Below are positions 52,893 to 64,000 of a stretch of 64,000 nucleotides of DNA, piece after piece (positions within the stretch are counted from its first letter, which is position 1; the number at the start of each line of letters is the position of its first letter). The notes beneath the pieces are model-generated. The model made no database searches. It was given only the letters and a program-made list of their open reading frames with translations, and was not told the DNA's origin. This DNA comes from Lingula anatina (Eukaryota; Brachiopoda; Lingulata; Lingulida; Lingulidae). The position numbers and the translations under genes are program-made. The stretch covers positions 403,068 through 467,067 of the forward strand of contig NW_019773514.1 of assembly GCF_001039355.2 (NCBI RefSeq), written 5' to 3'.

Positions 52893-53134
52893 TACATACA
52901 TTGGACAATAGAAGTGTCACCCCTACTGAACAAATACTTTGGGGGAGATAAATGACTGTGGAATGATATGCTCCTGGTATCATTTTATTGACATCAAATT
53001 TCACAAAAAGACCAACAATACAATTCCATGGTACAGCGGTTTTATACTCATTAGTCACATTCTAAGTAGACCAGGCATTATAACTTTGATTACTCTGATT
53101 CAGGAGGTGACACTTCTATTGTCCAGTGTGTGTA
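52893..53134. mobile_element. Candidate Tc1/mariner-type MITE
   Basis: The two ends are inverted repeats of about 30 bp: CATTGGACAATAGAAGTGTC at the left (after TACATA) and GACACTTCTATTGTCCAGTG at the right (before TGTGTA), each with TA at its outer edge. There are 242 bp including the TAs, and no coding capacity. TA boundaries suggest a Tc1/mariner-type non-autonomous element, but the family is not proven. Confidence 0.7.
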
Positions 53135-53833
53135 GGTGGTCTCAACCCCTTGAGTAATGCAAAAATACATCTAGTTGGTTATAATTGCGTACCCTGAGTA
53201 ACAGTACTGGACCGAATGGCAGGTCACGTGTACACTAATGACGCAGACAGTGGCAAGTCAATTTTGTTCTGCACATTGAAGGGTGCCAATGCTTCGACTT
53301 AAAGCCAAGAGGATAACTTGATTACTTTTGAGGATGTGGTGTTTTGCGAAAAAAAAAAAGACTAACAGACGGTGCTGCTTGCGTTGGAATCACTCAAAGA
53401 GCTGTGCTTCAGTTTTTGGGTATTTATGAATGGACCGTTCTTGAGCTAATGGTTGTTCTCACTGTGTTACTACTAGTATTAAGACATTCAAATGTTGCTG
53501 AACAATATTACACTTTCTATGATGTGCATGTATCATGATGCATGATAGAAGAGATATGCCAAAGTGGTTATACTCGATTTCGACGACTTATTCTTAAAGC
53601 AATAATAACTCTTCCTTTGAGATTCAAAAATCCGCATGAAATACATTGTAAAAAACGCATGGAAATATATTCTATTGTATTTTACCACTAAAACGGCCGT
53701 TATTGTAGGAAAACTAAAATCTGTGCTTGTCAATAGGGCTTACGATGCCTTTTTTCCGGTCGACAAGTGCATTCGTTGCTAATGACGTAATGGTGTCACG
53801 CGGATTCTCGCGTTCATTCGAGACCAAAATAAC

Positions 53834-55913
53834 ATGGCGCCAAACGCATTAGTGCAGACGCAGACGTAAGTTGCGAGTTTTTGTACAGTGCGTCGGATAA
53901 CGAAAAGCCCAGAATGGCACACATTGTGGATATAAATGCATTTTTAACAAAAAGACGAATATATCTCATGAATCTTATATAGTGTTGTTGTTGTCTGCTT
54001 TTCCCGCGGTTTTAAGTAGGTCACCAGTGACTTTGCAATGTCAGAGAGAGCTCCGTCAGTTAAAATCTCTTAAGAGATTTTAACAAAAAACCGTACGTTT
54101 AGGAAAAAAACCCTGGATTAACTTTGAATGCAGGAATGGGGTCGTTGGCCATTGGTAAGTACGGGAAAATTGCCGTTTTTTCCAGGAAAATCCAATTTTT
54201 GGCCAAAACGAAGAGTTATTATGACTTTAAAATTATATAAAATAGGAGTATTTTAAATCTGAAGACAGCTATCGAGTAATACTTTAAAAATTAGCAGACA
54301 TCGAGGCGATATACGCTGTTTGACACATTACTTCTTCATTAATTTTGCTTAAAAAAAAGAAAGCAAAAAGATGTGTATTTTGTATTTGTATTTGTCCTTG
54401 TATTTGCCTCTCTGTGAATCAAAATGGTCTCATTCTATGCTAGCATTGTCTATTTTAAGTCAGTCGTCTGAATAAGTATGTTGTTGAATTCAATTGTTGG
54501 GTTATTGTTTCCTTGCTTTTGGTTTCTAATAAACACAAAGCTTCATTGCATTAGATGTGCCTGCAATTTTCATGTGAAAATGCATAGGTCTCAACTAAGC
54601 AAATGATACACCTGTCCAATACAAAAGATGTCTTTAGTCTATGAGCCAAAGGCCAAAAAATCCAGTTTGGCTACACAACCAATTAGGCAAAGTTTTTATG
54701 ATTAATTCTTGTAGTTAAGAACCTGAATTTTGAATTTCTTCTCGCAGGGGCGGATTTAGGCCGTCTTCTGGGTCTTCTGGAAGACGGTCAGATTTTCAAG
54801 TTCAAGTTTTGGGTATCTAATTGTTTCTGTTGGAAGACGGTCAAAAATGAAAGATGGATCAATAAAGATAATTTGGAAGACTGTCAGAAAATATTTCTGG
54901 ATCCGCTCCTGTCTTGTTCTTGAAAAAGTGTCCGTTTGTACCGGAAACGCAAAATCCAAGATGGCCGCCAATATATTAATTTGTCATATGTAAATACAAA
55001 AATTGATTTTAAAGTTACTTAACAATCGACCACTGCAGTAGTCACAGTGAGATCCTATTCAGACCCTGTTTTGTACAATTCAGTCATTGGCGAGTGTATT
55101 GTATTAATGTATATATTGTATTAATGTATTTACATGGTAGGTATGCCCTGTTTTTTGTAACACGCAAAATTTAAATATATGTGGCAAATACGTGGGCCCC
55201 ATGCCTCCGTTATATGCTTGTTTTTGCATTCTGACACGACAAGCGAAGCGAGACGAAGAACATTACTGTGTTCCCTTTAATTATGATCCTAGATTCCTCA
55301 CCGTCTTTGTTTCCACCTAATTGTATTTAATGTATTTTAAAATAAAAAGGTATATTTTAATAACCAAATATATGATATTATCACATCTTTGTTCTCAGGG
55401 TATAAACAGAGTTGACCAGAGAGAAGCAATCACTGAGAGCCGGGGACAGTTCGCAGCCGAAGGTAGGATATGCGTTCTTTTCTTTAAATAATGAAACAAC
55501 CACAGAATTACACCTTTTATTTTATCAGATTCAAGGGAATACATATCTAATTTAAATTGAATTAGAGATGTTAATGCAATACTCAGAACCGTACCAACTG
55601 GAAAAACAGTAACCGACAGGCTAGCAGACCATGCAAGGATATAAACTGATCCATATAATTGCTCGCAAAAGCCTTTGCCCCATCAAGGAAGTATAAAATC
55701 ACGAACGTAGATCCATGCAGTAACAGCCAACCAATGTATCCCAAAGTTTGTATAGGCACATCACGCATCTGACCTTCATTTAAAAAAGAAAGAAACAAAA
55801 TCCTGGAATTTTCAACAGTTTCCTTTTGCATAATTTGTATTGATCGATTACATATTTTTCTTTTTTTAGGACATGGTTGGGATGACGTTCACATATATAT
55901 GATGGACACCTGA
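53834..55913 (+). other. Weak candidate small spliced transcript
   Basis: Three segments have good splice signals: an ATG-containing segment ending in the donor GTAAGT (53834-53865, MAPNALVQTQ), a segment at 55399-55462 between TTCTCAG and GTAGGA, and a terminal segment from 55870 after TTTTTTTAG. The last two share an open frame (GINRVDQREAITESRGQF, then GHGWDDVHIYMMDT and a stop). The ATG segment is in phase 2 and does not fit that frame. An alternative acceptor would give a different short frame. It could be a noncoding RNA, a gene with an unseen first exon, or chance. Confidence 0.25.
54745..54911. mobile_element. Small TIR (MITE-like) element, copy 2
   Basis: The element is 167 bp with ends CAGGGGCGGATTTAG and CTGGATCCGCTCCTG and the same interior blocks as copy 1 at 11262-11427. 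The flanks (TCTCG and TCTTG) form a 5-bp target duplication with one mismatch, consistent with copy 1. Confidence 0.8.
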
Positions 55914-56133
55914 GTACAACACACCAGTTTGAGTTAGAATTACGTGCATGAAACTGCTATTAAACTCCGTTTATGCTGTAGCTGTATTTTCGAGTAGATT
56001 TCTTCTAAACTCTCACTAAGAAATGATGATAATACAGCACAAAAGCTTAGGTAAAATGTCCAACATTTTATAGTGTATTGAAACGTATTTTATGTTGCCT
56101 TTTCGAGGCATGTGGCAGAGTAGTAAGCTAACT

Positions 56134-56135
<2 letters not shown>

Positions 56136-56170
<35 letters not shown>
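56136..56170. repeat. (GT)n microsatellite
   Basis: This GT array lies downstream of the SLC5 copy B stop codon. A shorter GT array lies at the same place in copy A. Confidence 0.93.
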
Positions 56171-56175
<5 letters not shown>

Positions 56176-56217
56176 GCTCGCACGTAGGATGGAGGGTGGG
56201 CTTCTTTGTCACGTAAT

Positions 56218-59200
56218 TTACGGAACATATTGCCAGTAGGACCAAAAACAATACAGTGCGACACCTAGAGACAAAATAAAGACCAGTCCAATGTTGAGAC
56301 CGATTTTTGCAGCACGTGATTGTTTCAGTGACGTTATCTTAAGCAGACGACATTGTTGCTCTTGCTGACGTTGCGATTCTTCAGGTGATTGGTGAATACC
56401 AATCAACCAATCACAGGCTTTGCTATACCATGGACGAGACTCCCATTCTGGAAAAGATGTGACGTCAGTAATGGCAACCATGGTATTTCAAATATTTTTC
56501 ACCATTGTTATCACTATATACCACCGTAATCATAATGATGACAATACTAATAATGAACGGTCATACAACCACTGTTAATTTATTGTGAAATAAATAAAAA
56601 ACGGAAATTTGATTAATACCCTAGGCTAAAAAATTAAATGAAATAAGAGAGTGGCTTAATTTAAAAAAAGTTAGATTAAGTAATTAACTGAAATATAACG
56701 ACGTTTCATTATTAAAAAGAGCTACAGAAGTTGGATTAAAGCTCTTGAAAAACTTCTTGGTTCCTCTTTAAGTTAAAAGTGTACTTTTACCTAAAAGGAA
56801 TTTTAAAAGGTTTTCGCCAACTACTTTATTGAAAAGGTATATCAAATAAATAAACAAATAAATAAAGCAATGAATAAATGAAAATGCTATATCGCTGCAG
56901 TATACCCACCCACTTCTTCCGACGTATTACCAGGATTGTAGCTAGGATCCCGGAAACTGTGGTGACCGTTTACTGATTCCGCGGACACAGTAAACACTGG
57001 TTTTTGTTTGTCAGAATCTGTAAATAAAATTACACATAGTAGGTCTTATCCCATATCTTGGTACGACATACGTTGTGCTGAAAATATGTTTCTGCTATGA
57101 AAAGGCACGGATAAGATTTATTTTGGAGGGTACAATAATTTCTTCTTGTCTTAAAGTTTGCGATGCCCTTTGTCTTAAAATAATTACCAACATATTGGAC
57201 CTCGGGATACGACTTACCTAGGGTTGAATTACTTTCCCCCTTTTCCAAGCCAGGGTTATCCAGCCCCGTTTCCATGGAGTTGGTGGTTGCCTTAGAGATA
57301 TCGTCGAAATGCATGCCGGACTTGGACTCCATTATCACTTCCTCTCTGTCACGATTGTCATGCCGCGTCCAGAATGTCGTGCGGATCAACTGCAACAAAG
57401 ATACTTTTGATTCTTTTTGAATATGACATTTGAATCTAGTTTAAAAGAAACAGGTTATCTGTCTATCTATCTATCTTGCATAGCCTCCTTTACGTCGTGT
57501 TTGTTGTTTTGTGTGACCAAGCAGCAGGCCTACAAATACACGTGTAGACTACACAGAAAATGACTACACAAGCCCTCAGTCTTGAAACAGATAGGCTTAT
57601 TTTTATTTCAATGTTTTCAATCATNGATACTTTTGATTCTTTTTGAATATGACATTTGAATCTAGTTTAAAAGAAACAGGTTATCTGTCTATCTATCTAT
57701 CTTGCATAGCCTCCTTTACGTCGTGTTTGTTGTTTTGTGTGACCAAGCAGCAGGCCTACAAATACACGTGTAGACTACACAGAAAATGACTACACAAGCC
57801 CTCAGTCTTGAAACAGATAGGCTTATTTTTATTTCAATGTTTTCAATCATGCATGTTAAGATATATATATTCTAACTATATTAAATTAAAATCTGACAAA
57901 GCCATATCAATTATTAAAAAAATGCTTAAAAACTCACGCGTTTCTCTTCCGGAGCCTCCGTACAGTAACTGACGATGGCAGCGACAATGACAGTCATCCA
58001 GAACAACAGCATGGCAAAGTACATGTACTGGAAATCCTTGATTATGGCCGGCCTGTCGTCGACATCCCCGCACTTCTGTGCGCCTGGCCAAATGAACACG
58101 AGGACCAGGCGAGTGACCCCCGTTAGCAAGGCCACCATTAATGCCCAAAATACGCCCTGTTGTAGAGAAATAATAATAATAATTTTAAAATTAACAGCCC
58201 TTATTTGTCTCAGCACTGTGTAGATGCACAACATATAAAATTTTAAATTTATTTCAAAGGAGGAAGAATAAGTTCCTTCGTCACTTCCTTTCGTATTAAA
58301 ACTCGGCAAATCCCAAATTCTTCTTTTTCTTTTTCTTATATTGCTCAAATCCTTACTTCTTTTTTTAAAATTTGAAATTTATTTCAAAGGAGGAAGAATA
58401 AGTTCCTTCGTCACTTCCTTTCGTATTAAAACTCGGCAAATCCCAAATTCTTCTTTTTCTTTTTCTTATATTGCTCAAATCCTTACTTCTTTTTTTAAAG
58501 TCATAACCTTTGGAAACGCGTCTTTTTGTAAACACTAAAAGGATAAAGAACAGAAGATATAACCAGCACCCTTCAGTTGTTCAACAAATACTTTCTTAAG
58601 TTTTGGATGCAATAATTCCGGTATGCCCCAAGGTTCACCATTTCGCATTTGATTTCCTCCTACTTAGATGCTACGAGCTGCTAGAATATCCAATGACATT
58701 TGCACTTACCTGCTCGTTAATTCTGGGCCATACGACCCCAAGGATGAAAATAGCGGCAACAGGAGGCGCTAGGTAGTTGGTCACCTCTTGGATATAGATG
58801 AACACCTGACCACCTTGCATCTCCTTGACAACCGGTACCCAGGCAACCGCCACAGCCGTCATGACGAGCACGAAGACCCTGAAAATACCAGCACATCTGT
58901 CACAACAACCAATATACATACGCTGTGTATTGACGAAACAAAATAACTAGCTGAATAAATAAATAAAAACTTTCATTTTTTATAAAAAGATACTATACAC
59001 GGTTTGCACTAGCACTACCAGATTTTTAAACGAAAGGCATGAAGGATCAAAGTTCTTACCGTAAGAGTACAAACAGTAATTTCATGCTTTGGAATGATTA
59101 CCAGTATTAAAACAAGTATCCATAGTAGAAACTCGGTGTGATCATCATCATTATTATTATCATTATAGCCAGTGACATTTGGATTATATACAAGCCCACC

Positions 59201-60307
59201 CTCATGTACTCGCAGCCAAAACGTTAAGAGTCTTTACTCCCAAACTTGCATTAAGTGTCTTTTGTGTGACATTCTTAAAAGTTAATGATTTTATACACGA
59301 GACATCGGGAAATACTTAGATGTATACATTAACCTACCGTCCCACTATCATTAACTCCCGCACTGTTGCTTGCTTACGGAACCGTTTCCAGACGTCAATG
59401 GTGAACAGTGTGCTGGCACTGTTAAAGATGGAGTCCAGATCACTCATCAGAGCAGCGATCATCACCGCCATCATTAGTCCTCTAAGACCTGCAGAACAAT
59501 GATTATAAAGAATCGTCACTTATTTGAGTTATTTAAGGCGTTGATATGAAAATGCATCATATTTAATTGATGGGTGTCATAAACTACATGTACATGTACC
59601 AAGTCCTGCTGCGATGATTAAATTTACACATAATTTCATGCATGAATTATTTTTCTTTGGCACTTGATAACGACACAACTCCTGTGACGTCAAATTGATA
59701 GAGACACTCTTTACGTCACATGTTCAGTGGTGGTTGTCATCGTGCCGTCATATAATTTAAGATAGCTCACCGATGGGCATGACTCCCAGTACCAGCTTAG
59801 GGTAGGCAATGTTAGTGCAACCCGCATAGCTTTGGCAAATTTTGTAACATTCTTCTGGATCAGCACATGCCACTTCATCTACAAAAAAAAAATAAATAAA
59901 TAAAAAAATAAAAAATAAATAAATGAATAAAATAAATAAATAATAATAAAAAAAATAATAAAATAATAATAATAATAAATTAATCAATTAATTAAAAAAA
60001 ATTAAAAAAAAAACAAAAAAAAACATTTCTGTTGCACTGGTGATGTGATGGGAGGGGTGTAATGGGTTAAGTATTCCCTTCATTTTGAAGGCACCGCATT
60101 CTATTCCCCTTTCCTTCAAAACTTTCTTTCCATTATACTTTTGTATATTTTATATATGATACCCCTTTGCAAAACTGTGTATCCGTGAGAGTAATGGGTT
60201 TCACTCTTGCAGTTTTTAAACTTTTTAAAGTGTTGTAGATCAATATTTATACTCGATTAATAAGGGCTAGGTAAATTATATTTTTGCTCTATCAATAAAC
60301 AAACAAA

Positions 60308-60346
<39 letters not shown>

Positions 60347-63300
60347 AAGCTCACTTGGGTAGAACACCCTGCTGATCATGCCTGGCATCACCATCATGAA
60401 CAGCGGGAGTATCTTGATGAATCCCGCCATAAGTGTCGCCCCCTGTGCGTGGGAAAGACTCTTAGCAGCCAGCGCTCTCTGGACGATAACCTGGGAATAC
60501 ATTGCAGATAACCCACTGATAAGAGTCAATTTAAAATATTTATTACGAATTTTTCCACCGCGTTATTTACATACTTCATGGACATCTACCCCAGCTAACT
60601 CGAAAATTATCAAAAAAAAGTCCAAAGTAAACGTTTTCATGCTAACGTTATGATTTCATTGTCTGTACTTTGCCCATCTGGAATAATACGAACTTAAGAG
60701 TTAAATTAATCTGATTTTTAAGGCCGGAATAATATGCTTGCTGGCGTGAGTGTGTGCAGAAACATATGCAAATCCTGTGCCCGTCTGAAAACATATGTCC
60801 TCCCACGCACCTGATCGCTGCACCAATACCAGATGGAGCCAGGGGTCTGCCCAAAGAGGAACCCCGCCCATGGCATGTCGTTATCCCTGGCTTCCTTCAG
60901 CATCTGGAAGGCGTTGGACGGAGGGATGCCGCAGGTCTGATTGGCGACCAGTTTTGTCGGTATGGCCTGTGGGAAGGTGCGAACCAGTTCACCGTAGCCT
61001 CCAAGTTTCCAGAAACCTGAAATTGTAAAAAAAGTAAACAAGATACATTTAACTGCGACATGTATTTAATTTGTCTTTAAAATATATATTCTGTAGAATA
61101 TTTGTAACTAGATGTGTATCATTATACTTAAACCTGAGGTTAAACATTACATTTTTACCAAAGAGAAACGTTAAAATTATTTAGCACTCTTACCAGGAAT
61201 TGTATAAGTAGACTTTTAAGTTTTAAGACTTTTAAAAGAGTTAAAATTACTGAAGACAATCTGTTAAGGGGTGTACTCACTCATTCCCATCAGAGTGAGG
61301 GCGCCCCCTACCATCAAAAAAGCCTGTAATGTGTCGGTATATATGACAGCAGTCAAGCCACCTATGTTGGAAAAAAAAACTGAACAATGTTTATTATATG
61401 GCTGCGACAAGAAAGTTAAGTGTTTTACAATGCAAATCCGTAGCTAGATATTTCAAAGGTATGTTCTTTTTCTGTAAAATTTGACCTTTTACCATGACAC
61501 CTTCGTCTGTTTAGATCAAAATTTACTCAGAACGGACCATTTTCCTACAAAAAGGCGGTTCGTTAATACCCGTCTCCCCCCCCCCCCAAACTCCCTGGAT
61601 ACAGGTCTGATACACATTCACGTATATGCATATGTATATGCATGTGTATATTTACATATGCATCAGTGGAGCCCACCTGTAATTGTTAGAATAGCAGTGA
61701 CCAGAATAAGGACCAGGATGCTCAGGTAAAGGTCCCACTTCAGCGACTGTTGTATGAACAAGCCACCGGTATACAGATCCACCTGAAAGCGAAACATTGA
61801 TATCTCACTGATATAGGTACTCTTTGAAAAAAAAAAAAAAACGGTTGGCTCTTTACACCTTCGTCCTAAAACTTCGTCGTAAAATCGATTAGTTTGTTGA
61901 ATTATTTGTATTCTTTACTCTCGTGCATAGTATGTGTATCGATCCATAGAACTACCGATTTTACATCACCACTTACCTGGTAAGTATGAAACATTTCAGA
62001 AAATATGAAATAATATGAAAATTAATTATTTTACTCATTAGCTCCTCGATAATCCATTAGGAATTAATATAATAAAGATCACCGAAGAAAATTTGGGATG
62101 CACTCACGGAACATTTTGTAAAGATATACAGTATCAGCGAGAGAAAAGCGAAATAGACTCGGAGTCGACTTCCGCCAAACCTCTTCTTCAGGTACTCGGG
62201 CATTGTGTATGTCTGGGTAGAAAAAAGAAAACGTGTTAGCCACTTTTCACGTTATAGTTTTTTAAAATTCATAAGCAACATTTAGTTACCCACACATAAT
62301 GGGTGTAATGAAAACATTAGTCGTTTGGTAATTAATACAAGGAATGTCGATTCTCTCTTGTGCTCACTAGTATATTTCGTGTGTATGCCTTCTGTAATAT
62401 GACTTTTGTGAACACAATTTACTGTCGTAAGAGGTAATACACACAATGCTATCATTCTCTCCACTCTATCTCACTTAAATGAATGCTAAGTAGCAAAATT
62501 AATTTAACAAGAATTTACCTGTAGAAAAATGTAATGCCTTACACAAAGGGTTATTCTTCTATACTCTTTACGGTTCTCATCCGTGCTTGTGTTTTGTCAC
62601 AGAGAGTTATTTGAATGAAATCGCCTGTACTTTCATAATTTCATTTTTTTGCGTAGTTTTGTCTTAACTCTAGAACTAAAATTTTGACCTATTCCAGTTC
62701 AAGATATTAGTAAATCTATATTACAGTATAAAGTGTCTTTTTTATTGCTTGTAAAACAGGCTCATTATATATTGGACTACTTCTGATTTATCTTTGGTTA
62801 AACTTAAAGTAGAATAAATTTTTTGTTTAAAAATTCAGATCAGGTTGCCGGATTACAAAGCAGCCCCTGATTCCAGGGTGTACTTACCCCGCATGCTATG
62901 TACACTGGAATAAACACCCAGCCCAGCAACTGGAGAAGCAGAATGGCCTAGAGAGTGGGAAATAGTACATGTAGTATTACACTGATTAGCATGGGTATAT
63001 TGTTCATTAAATATCAATCATTAAATTGTGTTCTATTTTAAAATAAAAATAAAAATTTCTTTTAAAATTAAATTATTACTTGTTTGAAGAAGTGCGTATG
63101 GGTCGGCTGCACCTATTAAAATACATGCACAGGGTAGCCTTAATAAGATTCCCGAGCTCGGCGTCATGAATGATAACGTGTTCTAAACTTATGTGAAGTA
63201 AGGGGAACATTTCACCTGCTTCACGAAGCGTTTTATGAAACATCGTGTCGCATATCTATCTCTTAACCTTAAACTTAAAAGTGCCGCATAATCAAATGGG

Positions 63301-63857
63301 GGGGGATAGAATGGAAGAAAGCACGTATTTTTTATTCAGTATCACGCTCTGTATCCTGTGTCCTTTAATAGGTACGTTTTTTTTTTTAATGACTGGCGAA
63401 GAAGTACTTATGCTCTTTTTTCACGTGTTTTTGTGAGTAACTGAATTTTTTTTAAACTTGGTATAATTCATCTACAGTACAAAGAAAATTCAAAATTTGT
63501 ACAGATTGCTTCCAGCCTCGGTATGTCCAAAACTTATACAAACAAACCGTAGGACGAGGAATATATTATTTTCTGCATGCACGAGGGGGTGGGGGTGGGG
63601 GGTGGCGGAGTTGGGTAAGAGGCTAACATAGGCTGCCCAGCGTGTCCATACTTTTAACTGGGTCTCAAACAATTTGTTTGGAGTATGTCTTAAAACGGTT
63701 TGAGCTTAACCGTTGCTACTGGGGTATATGAGCCCTTAGTTTTAATACTTACTATGAACTCCCATGCGCCCACACCTATACCACCAGCCGCTCCTGACCC
63801 TGCCAATCCTATGAAGTGTTCACTACCTATATTACTCACAAACAATGATGCACCAAC
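56218..63857 (-). CDS. Sodium/myo-inositol cotransporter-like (SLC5A3/SMIT1-like), copy B, 5' end missing
   Basis: This is a tandem duplicate of copy A with the same intron positions and phases. Exons in gene order: 63753-63857 (exon 3), 62888-62947, 62108-62212, 61677-61782, 61281-61361, 60811-61016, 60355-60490, 59771-59878, 59338-59488, 58710-58878, 57938-58156, 57218-57389, 56910-57017, 56218-56447. The frame is intact. Exons 1-2 are not in the window; the sequence breaks at the N at 63887. The product differs from copy A by scattered substitutions, for example RLVLVFIW for [14 protein letters not shown] for FYIQEV, VANQTCG for VPNQTCG and HQSPEE for HQSPGE. Exon 15 is 24 bp longer, so GHHSFRDPS replaces a single Arg in the cytoplasmic loop before the last helix. 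The WYW and Q residues of the sugar site are unchanged. Both genes are probably functional; different regulation or affinity cannot be judged. Confidence 0.92.
57400..57850. other. Exact 225-bp direct repeat separated by one N (assembly join)
   Basis: 57400-57624 and 57626-57850 appear identical base for base, with a single N between. SLC5 copy A has this intron sequence only once. An uncollapsed overlap between two contigs is the simplest reading. Confidence 0.85.
58245..58504. repeat. Tandem duplication, 130-bp unit, in SLC5 copy B intron 12
   Basis: Two head-to-tail copies (58245-58374 and 58375-58504) are nearly identical. Copy A has a single unit near 42,488-42,610. No N lies between the units, so this may be a real duplication rather than a contig join. 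Confidence 0.85.
60296..60347. repeat. (AAAT)n repeat beside the SLC5 copy B exon 9 donor
   Basis: The tetranucleotide array lies in the same place as in copy A, a few bases from the exon 9 donor at 60354. Confidence 0.93.
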
Positions 63858-63931
63858 CTATATCAGGATGGAACAAATGCATGTATNGGGGGGAGGGGGG
63901 GTAGCTGGTAGCCCTTAGTTTTAATACTTAC

Positions 63932-64000
63932 GTTAAACTCCCATGCGCCCACACCTATACCACCAGCCGCTCCCGACCCCGCCAATCCTATGAAGTGTTC
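63932..64000 (-). CDS. Partial third copy of SLC5 exon 3
   Basis: After the single N at 63887 the sequence repeats exon 3 of the SLC5 genes: the last 23 codons ([10 protein letters not shown] through GAWEFN) and a GTAAGT donor at 63931. It ends in WEFN where copies A and B have WEFI, the intron flank differs (TACGTTAAACTC for TACTATGAACTC), and several synonymous sites differ. It is therefore not an exact repeat of copy B. It is either a third paralogue or a divergent allele placed next to copy B by the assembler. Confidence 0.7.

Larger units (their letters stand above)
51701..56217. other. Intergenic DNA between the two SLC5 genes
   Basis: Contains an (AT)n array (52149-52171), a 242-bp inverted-repeat element (52893-53134), a second copy of the TIR element (54745-54911), a weak candidate spliced transcript (53834-55913) and a (GT)n array (56136-56170). 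I see no strong protein-coding gene. Confidence 0.55.

Noticed and set aside
1-64000. tRNA, rRNA or CRISPR features
   Set aside because: I found no tRNA-like A/B-box pair with a cloverleaf, no rRNA-like block and no spaced repeat array; direct repeats here are microsatellites, LTRs or assembly duplications.

Overview
This window is AT-rich eukaryotic (metazoan) nuclear DNA. The genes are split by GT-AG introns of a few hundred bases to about 1 kb. Microsatellites ((AAAT)n, (ATT)n, (GT)n, (AT)n), long G/C homopolymers and small terminal-inverted-repeat elements are common. The gene content (a Dixin orthologue, animal TRAPPC4 and RBM7, SMIT-type SLC5 transporters, a possible big-defensin-like precursor) points to a marine invertebrate, most likely a lophotrochozoan such as a mollusc or brachiopod, or an invertebrate deuterostome. 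I cannot name the species. Gene models were built by hand: I checked splice sites and the phase of every exon join, and each complete model adds up to an intact frame.

Layout. (1) Below 7.5 kb, minus strand: the 5' part of a Dixin (DIXDC1) gene, 398 codons in ten complete exons plus a noncoding first exon. Its 3' end, with the DIX domain, lies off the left edge, and a 473-base N gap sits in one intron. (2) 8.5-18.7 kb, minus strand: three tandem two-exon genes for isopenicillin-N-synthase-like Fe(II)/2-oxoglutarate dioxygenases of 339-340 residues. (3) 21.2-22.6 kb, minus strand: a four-exon gene for a 162-residue secreted, cysteine-rich precursor whose plan resembles a divergent big defensin. 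(4) 22.7-34.9 kb: a gene-poor stretch. (5) 35.0-39.4 kb: RBM7 (minus) and TRAPPC4 (plus), head to head across about 540 bp. (6) 40.7-51.6 kb, minus strand: a complete 16-coding-exon SLC5 gene closest to the myo-inositol cotransporter SMIT1/SLC5A3. A young, internally deleted Ty3/Gypsy-type LTR element lies in its intron 11. (7) 51.6-56.2 kb: intergenic, with two small inverted-repeat elements and a weak candidate for a small spliced transcript. (8) 56.2-64.0 kb, minus strand: a second, highly similar SLC5 copy (coding exons 3-16 present). After a single N, part of a third copy of exon 3 follows at the right edge.

How the genes relate. This is not an operon. The content is a mixture of conserved housekeeping genes (RBM7 in RNA surveillance, TRAPPC4 in vesicle tethering, Dixin in Wnt/Dishevelled signalling) and tandemly expanded accessory families (dioxygenases, inositol/sugar transporters, a possible antimicrobial peptide). 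Human DIXDC1, RBM7 and TRAPPC4 all map to 11q23, so the window may preserve an ancient bilaterian linkage group into which lineage-specific tandem families have grown. Five single-N joins occur. At least one (57,625) is flanked by an exact 225-bp repeat, so some apparent duplications are probably assembly effects.
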